Source: an uncultured Prevotella sp.
GTDB taxonomy: Bacteria; Bacteroidota; Bacteroidia; Bacteroidales; Bacteroidaceae
Reading direction: 5' to 3'
Length of the DNA stretch: 6,847 nucleotides
Assembly (NCBI GenBank): GCA_947303825.1
Contig: CAMYZK010000139.1
Coordinates: forward strand, 1 to 6,847
Every line of letters begins with the position of its first letter. Within the stretch, counting starts at the first letter, position 1. Under the pieces are notes generated by a model that saw only the letters and a list, made by a program, of their open reading frames with translations, made no database searches and was not told the DNA's origin. This document shows, piece by piece, positions 1-5,818 of this stretch. A program made the position numbers and the translations under genes.

Positions 1-1
1 C

Positions 2-421
2 CCACTGTTCCTGGGTGTTCTGAACGGAGCATTCATTTTCGCTGCCGACCTGATGCGCGAGATGACCATCCCCTGCGAAATATCTTTCGTTAAACTGGCC
101 AGCTATCAGGGTACCACTACGACAGGCAAGGTGACCGAGGTGCTGGGCATCAACGAGAATCTTACAGGCCGTCATGTCATCATAGTAGAGGACATCGTTG
201 ACACGGGACTCACCATGAAGCGTATGATAGAGTCGCTGGGAACGCGCAACCCCGCCTCCGTCAGTGTATGTGCACTGCTGGTAAAGCCAGACAAGCTACA
301 GGTTGAACTAGATGTTAAATACTGTGCTATGAAGATTCCCAACGACTTCATCGTTGGCTACGGACTAGACTACGACCAGGCTGGCCGAGGACTGAAAGAC
401 ATCTATGTCTTAGCCCCCTAA
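2..421 (+). CDS. hpt: Hypoxanthine phosphoribosyltransferase, 3' part (5' end outside window)
   Basis: This is a type I phosphoribosyltransferase of purine salvage, which joins hypoxanthine (and usually guanine) to PRPP in the cytoplasm to give IMP or GMP. The reading frame is open from the first full codon, so the gene starts upstream; 139 codons and the TAA stop are visible, against about 175-180 residues for the family. The visible part begins PLFLGVLNGAFIFAADL, the conserved early strand and loop of HPRT. The PRPP-binding signature follows as VIIVEDIVDTGLTM (about nt 176-217), with the acidic pair and the DTG turn. The C-terminal block IPNDFIVGYGLDYDQAGR is the usual base-binding segment. 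No frameshift is seen. In my recollection hpt often lies next to adk in Bacteroidales, which fits here. An internal ATG at 53 is not the start, because conserved HPRT sequence continues upstream of it. Confidence 0.95.
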   Translation, partial: PLFLGVLNGAFIFAADLMREMTIPCEISFVKLASYQGTTTTGKVTEVLGINENLTGRHVIIVEDIVDTGLTMKRMIESLGTRNPASVSVCALLVKPDKLQVELDVKYCAMKIPNDFIVGYGLDYDQAGRGLKDIYVLAP

Positions 422-463
422 GATGAAAGATGATAGATGAAAGATGATAGATGAAAGATATGA
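421..463 (+). repeat. Period-7 (14-bp) tandem array after hpt
   Basis: Immediately after the hpt stop the unit gatgaaagatgata occurs twice without error (422-435, 436-449), and a third, decayed copy follows at 450-463. Each 14-mer is itself two similar heptamers (agatgaa, agatgat), so the basic period is 7 nt. It is non-coding and shows no hairpin potential. Confidence 0.85.
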
Positions 464-500
464 TTACTCTGTAATTTAACTTCTTTCGCTCGGCCCTGCC

Positions 501-545
501 GCTTGGCTCGTCCAAGCGCTCGCTCTGCCGCTTTGCTCTGCAAAG
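501..545. other. Pair of short GC-rich hairpins between hpt and adk
   Basis: Two perfect 6-bp inverted repeats lie close together. The first is gcttgg (501-506) with ccaagc (512-517) around a 5-nt loop. The second is ctttgc (531-536) with gcaaag (540-545) around a 3-nt loop. They sit in a stretch made of gctcg/ctgccgctt-like words. They may help end hpt transcription, but neither is followed by a clear T-run, so they could equally be part of a dispersed repeat. The inverted repeats are certain; the function is not. Confidence 0.5.
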
Positions 546-572
546 GACTCCTATAACTCCTAAGAAATGTCT

Positions 573-613
573 CTTAACTCTTAACTCTCAACTCTCAACT
601 CTTAACTCTTAAC
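573..613 (+). repeat. Heptamer array (cttaact/ctcaact) upstream of adk
   Basis: Six consecutive heptamers read cttaact, cttaact, ctcaact, ctcaact, cttaact and a final cttaac, varying only between T and C at the third position. The array ends directly at an ATG at 614 that is in frame with adk but is probably not its start. The same heptamer recurs at 4272-4306, and a decayed relative lies inside the transporter gene at about 5351-5392. Confidence 0.9.
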
Positions 614-745
614 ATGCGAATAGTAAAGCTCCCCCACCTGCCCAGCGAGCAGACGACGGCTCAGCCAGGCGATCTTCTCCCCGACGTATGGTATAAGGGG
701 AAGGAATTGCGCAAAGAACAAACCCAAGTAGAACAACATATAGTT

Positions 746-1318
746 ATGAAAAACATCGTTATTTTCGGTGCTCCCGGATCAGGCAAGGGAACACAGAGCG
801 ACAAGCTCATAGAGCACTACGGACTGGAGCACATCTCTACCGGCGACGTGCTGCGTGCAGAAATAAAGAAAGGCTCTGAACTGGGTAAGACGGCCCAGCA
901 GTACATTGACCAGGGGCAGCTCATTCCCGACGAACTGATGGTAAGCATCCTCGCCAAGGTTTACGACGGTTTCGGCCGCTCGCACAAGGGTGTCATCTTC
1001 GACGGATTCCCTCGCACCATACCCCAGGCTGAGGCCCTTAAGCAGATGCTCAGCGAGCGCGGCGACAAGGTAGCTGCCATGCTCGAGCTCGACGTACCTG
1101 AAGACGAGCTGATGAAACGTCTGCTGCTGCGCGGGCAGATGAGCGGACGAGCCGATGACAACGAGGAGACGATAAAGAAGCGCCTCGTGGTATATCACTC
1201 GCAGACACAGCCCCTCATTGAGTGGTACAAGCAGGAGGGACTGCATCACCACATCAACGGATTTGGAGACCTGGACCGCATCTTCCAGGATATACAGAAA
1301 GTGGTTGACAACCTGTAG
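746..1318 (+). CDS. adk: Adenylate kinase
   Basis: This cytoplasmic nucleoside monophosphate kinase interconverts ATP + AMP and 2 ADP, an essential step in adenine nucleotide balance. The protein from this start is 190 residues. The P-loop GAPGSGKGT is at 8-16, the NMP-binding segment STGDVLR at 31-37 and FDGFPRT at 85-91. The LID region, about 125-147 with [13 protein letters not shown], is the short form without zinc-binding cysteines. I chose the ATG at 746 because the protein then begins [11 protein letters not shown], with the first beta strand and P-loop at the normal distance from the N-terminus. An in-frame ATG at 614 would add 44 residues with no resemblance to the family. No Shine-Dalgarno sequence precedes the start, which is usual in Bacteroidetes. 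The stop is only 5 nt before the GH95 gene, so the two are probably co-transcribed. Confidence 0.95.
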   Translation: MKNIVIFGAPGSGKGTQSDKLIEHYGLEHISTGDVLRAEIKKGSELGKTAQQYIDQGQLIPDELMVSILAKVYDGFGRSHKGVIFDGFPRTIPQAEALKQMLSERGDKVAAMLELDVPEDELMKRLLLRGQMSGRADDNEETIKKRLVVYHSQTQPLIEWYKQEGLHHHINGFGDLDRIFQDIQKVVDNL

Positions 1319-1323
1319 CATCT

Positions 1324-3747
1324 ATGAAACGGCTGTTCTTTCTTCTCGCTTCATTGGCAACACTGACGGCAAACGCGCAGCAACAGCCAATGGAGCTGTG
1401 GTATAATGCCCCTGCAACATTCTTCGAGGAGTCGCTGCCAATAGGCAACGGACGCCTGGGGGCACTGGTATATGGCAACCCTGCCGACGATGTTATCCAG
1501 CTCAACGACATCACCCTGTGGACGGGCTCACCCATTGACCGACAGGAAGATGCAGGAGCCTGTAAGTGGATTCCCGAAATACGCAAGGCCCTCTTTGCCG
1601 AAGACTATGCAAGGGCCGACTCGCTGCAGCTGCACGTGCAGGGTCACAACTCCAGCCACTACCAGCCGCTGGGCACACTGCACATCATACACAACGGCCC
1701 GGCCACCGACTTCAGCGGCTACCGGCGTGAGCTGAGCCTCGACTCGGCCTTGGCCACCGTTGCCTACAGGCGTGGAGACGTAAGCTTCAGACGCGAATAC
1801 CTGGTCTCGGCACCCGACAGCCTCATTGCCATACACCTCTCTGCATCGAAGCCTGGACAACTGAACATGGAGCTGAGCCTCACATCGATTCTGCCACACA
1901 AGGTGACGTCCAGTCATGGACAGCTCACCATGCTGGGGCATGCCAACGGCGACGAGGCTGCCACCATACACTTCTGCACCATCCTGCGCGTAGAGGCCAA
2001 TGGAGGCAAGGTGACCGGCAGCGGCTCAAAGCTTACGATGGCAGGTGTTGACGATGCCACTATATACATTGTCGCTACCACGAGCTTCAACGGCTATGAC
2101 CGCCATCCGGTGAAAGAGGCATCACCATACATTGAACAGGCCAACAACATGATATGGCATACGGTCAATGTAAACTACAGCGATGTACGCCAGCGTCATG
2201 TCGATGACTATCGACGGTTCTACACCCGCACGTCACTCCTACTCTCAGACAACCAGGAAGTTCCTGTCCATAAAGACACTGAGAGCCTGCTTAAAGACTA
2301 TAACACCGGCAACGCCCAGCACGACCGATACCTGGAGACCCTCTTCTTCCAGTACGGACGATACCTGCTCATCAGCTGCTCTCGAACCGCCAACGTGCCC
2401 GCCAATCTACAGGGACTATGGAATCCGCATCAGTGGGCACCCTGGAGGGGCAACTATACCATCAACATCAATCTGGAGGAAAACTACTGGCCAGCCTTCA
2501 ACTGCAACCTGGCAGAGCTAGCCCAGCCGCTCGACGGATTTGTGCAGGCCCTTGCCGCCAACGGACGCTTCACCAGCAAGAACTACTACGGCATAGAGCG
2601 GGGATGGTCGGCTGGTCACAACAGTGACATCTGGGCAATGGCCAACCCCGTGGGCGAGAAAAACGAGAAGCCTGAATGGGCCAACTGGCCTGTGGGCGGG
2701 GCATGGCTCGTGGAAACACTGTGGGAACGCTATCTCTTCACGCTCGACGACGACTATCTTCGCACCGTTGCCTACCCCCTGATGAAAGGGGCTGCTGAGT
2801 TCTGCCTGGACTGGCTCATACCTAATCCTAACAACCCTTCCGAGCTGATAACCGCTCCTAGCACCTCGCCCGAGAACGAATATATCACCGACAAGGGCTA
2901 CCACGGCATGACCTGTTACGGCTCTACAGCCGACATGGCCATCATTCGCGAGTTGTTCATCAACACCCTGCAGGCCGCCCGCATCGTGCACGACGGTTCG
3001 CCCGTCGTGGACGAGTTGGAAGCCGCCCTGCCACGCCTCCATCCCTACACCGTGGGGCACGAGGGCGACCTTAACGAGTGGTACCACGACTGGAAAGACT
3101 TCGACCCGCACCACCGACACCAGAGCCACCTCATTGGCCTTTATCCCGGACACCACATTGCTCTTCCCGCACATGCCGGAGACATGCAGGAAAAGGGGAA
3201 TCTGCTGACTGCCTGCGAGAAGACCCTGATTCAGAAGGGCGACAAGACAACAGGATGGAGCACAGGATGGCGCATCAACCTCTGGGCACGTCTGCACAAG
3301 AGTAAGGAGGCGTTCCACATATTGCAGATGCTCCTTACATACGTCAGTCCCGACAACTACAAGGGTGCCGACCGCCGCCGCCCTGGTGGTGGTACATATC
3401 CCAACCTCTTCGATGCCCACCCGCCATTCCAGATTGACGGCAACTTCGGAGGTACCGCAGGCATTGCCGAGATGCTCCTACAAAGCGAGCTGAAGCCTGT
3501 ACAGAAGGGGCACAACGCAGAGGCCGTCATCGAGCTGCTGCCTGCCTTGCCCGAACAGTGGAGCGACGGACAGGCGTCAGGACTCTGTGCGCGTGGAGGT
3601 TTTGAGGTAAGCATGAAGTGGCACAAAGGGCTGGTGACTGAGCTAAAGCTCAAAGCAAAGAAAAACAGCTCCGCAGAATTATACTTCAACGGGACACAAC
3701 GCAACGTCAAGCTGAAAGCCGGACAGACGAAGACCGTAAAAATCTAA
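1324..3747 (+). CDS. Exported GH95 family glycoside hydrolase (alpha-L-fucosidase or alpha-L-galactosidase type)
   Basis: GH95 enzymes are inverting exo-hydrolases that remove terminal alpha-1,2-linked L-fucose or, in some members, alpha-L-galactose. The 807-residue length is normal. A Sec signal peptide covers about 1-18, with cleavage after TANA before QQQ. No lipobox cysteine is present, so the enzyme is probably periplasmic. The N-terminal beta-sandwich carries [13 protein letters not shown] at 39-51. The (alpha/alpha)6 catalytic domain runs from roughly 310 to 700, and a beta-rich C-terminal domain ends the protein. By comparison with the Bifidobacterium AfcA enzyme, N381 and N383 (in [11 protein letters not shown]) match the asparagine pair that activates water. 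E517 (in [11 protein letters not shown]) matches the general acid, and D705 (in [10 protein letters not shown]) the aspartate of the active site. All are present, so it should be active. Fucose versus galactose cannot be decided by eye. It starts 5 nt after adk, with no promoter seen between them. Confidence 0.93.
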   Translation: MKRLFFLLASLATLTANAQQQPMELWYNAPATFFEESLPIGNGRLGALVYGNPADDVIQLNDITLWTGSPIDRQEDAGACKWIPEIRKALFAEDYARADSLQLHVQGHNSSHYQPLGTLHIIHNGPATDFSGYRRELSLDSALATVAYRRGDVSFRREYLVSAPDSLIAIHLSASKPGQLNMELSLTSILPHKVTSSHGQLTMLGHANGDEAATIHFCTILRVEANGGKVTGSGSKLTMAGVDDATIYIVATTSFNGYDRHPVKEASPYIEQANNMIWHTVNVNYSDVRQRHVDDYRRFYTRTSLLLSDNQEVPVHKDTESLLKDYNTGNAQHDRYLETLFFQYGRYLLISCSRTANVPANLQGLWNPHQWAPWRGNYTININLEENYWPAFNCNLAELAQPLDGFVQALAANGRFTSKNYYGIERGWSAGHNSDIWAMANPVGEKNEKPEWANWPVGGAWLVETLWERYLFTLDDDYLRTVAYPLMKGAAEFCLDWLIPNPNNPSELITAPSTSPENEYITDKGYHGMTCYGSTADMAIIRELFINTLQAARIVHDGSPVVDELEAALPRLHPYTVGHEGDLNEWYHDWKDFDPHHRHQSHLIGLYPGHHIALPAHAGDMQEKGNLLTACEKTLIQKGDKTTGWSTGWRINLWARLHKSKEAFHILQMLLTYVSPDNYKGADRRRPGGGTYPNLFDAHPPFQIDGNFGGTAGIAEMLLQSELKPVQKGHNAEAVIELLPALPEQWSDGQASGLCARGGFEVSMKWHKGLVTELKLKAKKNSSAELYFNGTQRNVKLKAGQTKTVKI

Positions 3748-3749
3748 CC

Positions 3750-3788
3750 AAAGCTCGGCTGTTGCACTCCTCTTGCTGCCGCAGCTTT
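3750..3788. terminator. Candidate bidirectional terminator hairpin between convergent genes
   Basis: The GH95 gene (+) and the small membrane protein gene (-) converge here. The arms aaagctcggc (3750-3759) and gccg-c-agcttt (3778-3788) pair over 10 bp with one bulged base, around an 18-nt loop. The right arm overlaps the TAA stop of the small gene. On the minus strand the hairpin is followed after a few bases by a T-run (complement of 3739-3743). On the plus strand only three Ts end the stem. The position and pairing suggest a terminator; it is not a strong classical one. Confidence 0.4.
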
Positions 3789-3823
3789 AGCCTAGGCTCA
3801 GCTGTTGCTCACCCTTGCTGCGG
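3753..3823. repeat. Imperfect direct repeat overlapping the 3' end of the small membrane protein gene
   Basis: Two copies of a roughly 28-nt sequence lie 43 nt apart, at 3753-3781 and 3796-3823. They share gctc-ggctgttgc...cttgctgc with a few substitutions and one indel. The second copy is the coding sequence for the C-terminal residues SKGEQQLS of the minus-strand small protein. The first copy is non-coding and forms much of the terminator-like hairpin. Confidence 0.65.
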
Positions 3824-4053
3824 TATTTCCTCACCATGAAGACAAGGAATCCCAAGCCCACGAGGGCTGCCAATATGCCTCCTAGTATGAAAGGCAGGCT
3901 ACTGTTGCCGCTGCCTGCTGCGCCGTCGGCCACACCTTGGCCGGCACCAACGATGGTGTCGATAGTGTCGGTCACTTCCTTGGTAGTCACCTTAATGGTG
4001 ACTTTCTCTTCCGGATAATAGGGAAGAACGTCTAATAACAGGTTTTGCATCAT
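3787..4053 (-). CDS. Small single-pass membrane protein of unknown function (88 aa)
   Basis: I do not recognise this protein. It begins MMQNLLLDVLPYYPEEK and continues with a Thr/Val-rich stretch (about 18-34) that could form beta structure. A short Gly/Ala/Ser-rich hinge (36-52) follows, then one strongly hydrophobic helix (about 53-74) and a basic tail RKYRSK (75-80) ending in GEQQLSLG. The basic residues after the helix predict an outside N-terminus and a cytoplasmic C-terminus, without a cleaved signal peptide. An in-frame stop lies 11 codons upstream of the start codon, so the start is one of the two adjacent ATGs. The organised hydrophobic segment and Thr-rich repeat argue for a real gene over a chance frame. 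It is convergent with the GH95 gene and lies downstream of the transporter gene on the same strand, 245 nt away. No good promoter was found. It could also be a remnant of a longer protein. Confidence 0.55.
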   Translation of the reverse strand: MMQNLLLDVLPYYPEEKVTIKVTTKEVTDTIDTIVGAGQGVADGAAGSGNSSLPFILGGILAALVGLGFLVFMVRKYRSKGEQQLSLG

Positions 4054-4061
4054 ATTTATTA

Positions 4062-4081
4062 CATTGAACGTTGAACATTGG
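4062..4081. repeat. Short degenerate heptamer run upstream of the small membrane protein gene
   Basis: The words cattgaa, cgttgaa and cattggt follow one another, giving about three period-7 units of the form (a/g)ttgaac. It lies 9 nt upstream of the start codon of the minus-strand small protein. It resembles the other period-7 runs in the window but is too short to be sure on its own. Confidence 0.5.
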
Positions 4082-4095
4082 TCAACTTAATAATT

Positions 4096-4228
4096 GAGTC
4101 TACTTTAAAAAGTCCGCTACCGTCAACTAACGAGCCGCATGGCACTCCCCTCCCTGGTAGGGGAGGGGAGCGGCTGCGCACAGATTTCTTCTCGGAATAC
4201 TCATTTCTAGACTTTTTAAAGTGGGCTC
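4096..4228. repeat. 133-bp inverted-repeat element (MITE-like) in the spacer downstream of the transporter
   Basis: The 19-bp ends gagtctactttaaaaagtc (4096-4114) and, inverted, gactttttaaagtgggctc (4210-4228) match at 17 of 19 positions, including 13 consecutive bases. The ends enclose a strong G/C hairpin. There is no transposase reading frame and no obvious target duplication. It could be a small non-autonomous mobile element or a dispersed palindromic repeat. Confidence 0.6.
4133..4175. terminator. Strong GC hairpin inside the inverted-repeat element, possible terminator
   Basis: ctcccctccc (4145-4154) pairs perfectly with gggaggggag (4161-4170) around a 6-nt loop. A further five pairs, agccg (4133-4137) with cggct (4171-4175), can form after a 7-nt bulge on the left side. 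It lies 124 nt beyond the transporter stop and upstream of the small gene, so it could stop transporter transcripts. No T-run follows directly. The hairpin is certain; termination is an inference. Confidence 0.4.
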
Positions 4229-4271
4229 ATGATTCTTTATTTCTAATTCCTAAATCGCCAAGGCGAAAACT

Positions 4272-4306
4272 CTCAACTCTTAACTCTCAACTCTTAACTC
4301 ACAACA
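4272..4306 (+). repeat. Heptamer array (ctcaact/cttaact) forming the transporter stop codon
   Basis: Four heptamers, ctcaact, cttaact, ctcaact and cttaact (4272-4299), are followed by a decayed unit, cacaaca. They match the 573-613 array in unit sequence and in the T/C variation. The minus-strand transporter frame runs into this array and stops at its edge: the TGA is the complement of 4299-4301. The final codons of the gene are therefore probably derived from, or trimmed by, the array. Confidence 0.88.
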
Positions 4307-5687
4307 TCTCCATCAGCATTACCAGCACACCTGTGAGCACGCTTATCCCGTTGCATAGTATGCTGTAGACAGCGGCTCTCCGCATGTTGTTCACAAAGTA
4401 ATAGTACCACCATGCCTCTACAGCCACAACCACAAGCTCACCCACGATGACAGCGGTGAGAGTGTAGCTTACATTAGTAAGATAGAGATTAAGGGGCACG
4501 TTGGTAAGAATGTTCACCACCACCGACGACCACAGCACGTCGCTCCTATTCTCACGCAGCCCCACGAGGACCATCAGCTCTATAACAATCGTCGGCAGCA
4601 GGCTAGCCAGCAACCCGGGCATCACAGCTGTCCAGCTTCCGCCAGCGGTCTGAGCTATCAGGTAGCCAGGCATCAGTGCTGCTGCCAGCAGACCGAAGAC
4701 AAGCCCCTCGCGGCCTGGCATCACGCTGTTAGCCCAGCACAGCGTTACGCCCATGGTGCAGTTGATGAGCAGAAGGCCGGGCAGCCACAGCCACCCCACA
4801 CTTCCCTTCAGCAGCGTACAGGCAACAGCACCCGCCAGAGCCAGTGAGAACACCGTTGCCAGACCCATGCCCCTTGCCATCCATCCACCACCAGCCTTGC
4901 CCACCATGGCAAGGCCTCCTATCATCAAGGCCATGACGCCACCCTTGCCCACATCTGCTGTGACAGCCTCGCCGAGGAAAGAACGAAAGACCACAAACGC
5001 CATCATCAACAGCACCACGAGCCATGCCAACCACGCCTTTTGCCTTAAGTCTTTTGCTTTGATGCTTCCAAAGGTATGTCCAAAGATTTTATCCGAGAAC
5101 CTTCTGGGCTGGACAGTGACAGGGCCATTGGCGGGAAGGCGAAATGCTACTGCAGCAAGCACTGCAAGGAGAATCAGCAGCAGATACATGAGCCACCATG
5201 AGTGCAGCAGCATGCCGACGGCCAGGCCTAAGGCTCCTGTTGAAACGAAGCACCCCAGGGCACACACACTATTATGGGTTGACAGGGCTACCTCCTTACC
5301 TCCCCACACATGAAACAGTGAGTTGCCCATGCCCAGCAGGATGGCGGTAGAGTAAAGAATTGAAGAATTGAAGAGTGAAGAGTTGAGCGTTGAAAGCGAT
5401 GCTGTTGCCACGCCGACGGCCAGCAGTGCTGTTGCAGCGGCCAGCAGAGCCTGACGGTTCCTGATACGGTCGGCCAGCATACCTGTCAGGGGCTGCGTGA
5501 GAAAGGCCAACACGTTGTAGACCATAATCACACCCAGGACATGTGAAAGATTTCCACCACCGGCCATGAGGAAGAGGCAGCATGCACACAGTCCGTCAAC
5601 AAGGAAATGTAAGGCGGCACATAACCCTGTTGTCTGCCAACTTGATGCAGAGACATTCAACTGAAGGTGTGTAGCTAGGTGTATCAT
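4299..5687 (-). CDS. MFS-type transporter with an extra C-terminal membrane module
   Basis: This is a multi-spanning inner-membrane protein of 462 residues from the ATG at 5687. The first about 380 residues look like a major facilitator. They include an early helix with HFLVDGLCACCLF (27-39), a motif-A-like loop GMLADRIRNRQ (69-79) between helices 2 and 3, and LLGMGNSLFHVWGG (117-130). A basic central loop lies around 195-218, and more helices follow. Residues about 381-462 form an added module with roughly three more helices, beginning VVNILTNVPLN (389-399) and containing GELVVVAVEAWWYYYF (416-431). The substrate cannot be named. A TTG at 5723 in the same frame would add 12 residues, but it lies upstream of a good promoter, so ATG 5687 is preferred; with that promoter the mRNA would be nearly leaderless. 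A translated repeat array occupies residues 99-113. The gene is divergent from the pectinesterase gene. Confidence 0.85.
   Translation of the reverse strand: MIHLATHLQLNVSASSWQTTGLCAALHFLVDGLCACCLFLMAGGGNLSHVLGVIMVYNVLAFLTQPLTGMLADRIRNRQALLAAATALLAVGVATASLSTLNSSLFNSSILYSTAILLGMGNSLFHVWGGKEVALSTHNSVCALGCFVSTGALGLAVGMLLHSWWLMYLLLILLAVLAAVAFRLPANGPVTVQPRRFSDKIFGHTFGSIKAKDLRQKAWLAWLVVLLMMAFVVFRSFLGEAVTADVGKGGVMALMIGGLAMVGKAGGGWMARGMGLATVFSLALAGAVACTLLKGSVGWLWLPGLLLINCTMGVTLCWANSVMPGREGLVFGLLAAALMPGYLIAQTAGGSWTAVMPGLLASLLPTIVIELMVLVGLRENRSDVLWSSVVVNILTNVPLNLYLTNVSYTLTAVIVGELVVVAVEAWWYYYFVNNMRRAAVYSILCNGISVLTGVLVMLMEML
5349..5393 (-). repeat. Period-7/8 repeat array translated inside the transporter gene
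   Basis: On the plus strand the words agtaaag, aattgaag, aattgaag, agtgaag, agttgag and cgttgaa follow one another. On the coding strand this reads as ctcaact/cttcact/cttcaatt-type units, the same family as the intergenic arrays. The array spans 15 codons (residues 99-113, STLNSSLFNSSILYS), keeps the frame open, and sits between predicted helices 3 and 4. Confidence 0.75.
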
Positions 5688-5692
5688 GCCTG

Positions 5693-5724
5693 CAAAATTA
5701 CGAAAAAACAGCCTTCTAACCAAA
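5693..5724 (-). promoter_or_regulatory. Bacteroides-type promoter of the transporter gene
   Basis: On the minus strand the -7 element TAATTTTG (complement of 5693-5700) matches TAnnTTTG exactly. A TTTG (complement of 5721-5724) lies 20 nt upstream, at the -33 position. Only five bases separate the -7 element from the ATG at 5687, so transcription would begin at or within a few bases of the start codon. This supports ATG 5687 over the upstream TTG. Confidence 0.7.
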
Positions 5725-5760
5725 GATTATTTATTTTATTGCAAAAAAAGGACAATTTCT

Positions 5761-5791
5761 TTTGCTTTTTGCGTGCTTTTTCGTACATTTG
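5761..5791 (+). promoter_or_regulatory. Bacteroides-type promoter of the pectinesterase-family gene
   Basis: TTTG at 5761-5764 and TACATTTG at 5784-5791 match the -33 and -7 consensus of the Bacteroidetes primary sigma factor, with a 19-nt spacer. Transcription would start near 5796-5799, giving an A/C/T-rich leader of about 20 nt before the ATG at 5819. No Shine-Dalgarno sequence is present, as expected. No operator-like dyad is seen between the two divergent promoters. Confidence 0.78.
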
Positions 5792-5818
5792 CACCCCCAA
5801 ACATTTCTACTATAACAA

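Larger units (their letters stand above)
422..745. other. hpt-adk spacer: repeats, hairpins and an open 44-codon stretch
   Basis: This 324-nt spacer holds no recognisable gene. From left to right it carries a period-7 array (421-463), a GC-rich stretch with two small hairpins (about 487-550), a second period-7 array (573-613), and a stretch (614-745) that is open in frame with adk. I found no TAnnTTTG promoter element on the plus strand here. adk is therefore either read through from hpt or uses a promoter I cannot recognise. Confidence 0.6.

Noticed and set aside
779..1321. Minus-strand reading frame covering adk
   Set aside because: It is antisense to a clearly conserved adenylate kinase and has no family resemblance.
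2518..3420. Long minus-strand reading frame (300 codons) inside the GH95 gene
   Set aside because: It is fully antisense to a gene with complete catalytic motifs, and its translation shows no recognisable domain. It is a by-product of GC-rich codon usage.
3787..3900. Sortase-type cell-wall anchor in the small membrane protein
   Set aside because: The order of hydrophobic helix then basic tail is similar, but the segment before the helix is SLPFILGG, with no LPXTG motif, and the organism appears Gram-negative.
4078..4368. Plus-strand reading frame across the inverted-repeat element and heptamer array
   Set aside because: It is made of repeat DNA and antisense transporter sequence, with no protein-like features.
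4753..5313. Plus-strand reading frame of 186 codons within the transporter region
   Set aside because: It is antisense to a transporter with regular hydrophobic helices; the translation is Pro/Ser/Thr-rich shadow sequence.
5688..5723. Upstream TTG start for the transporter (12 extra residues)
   Set aside because: The TTG overlaps the -33 box and precedes the -7 box, so it would not be on the transcript from the recognised promoter.
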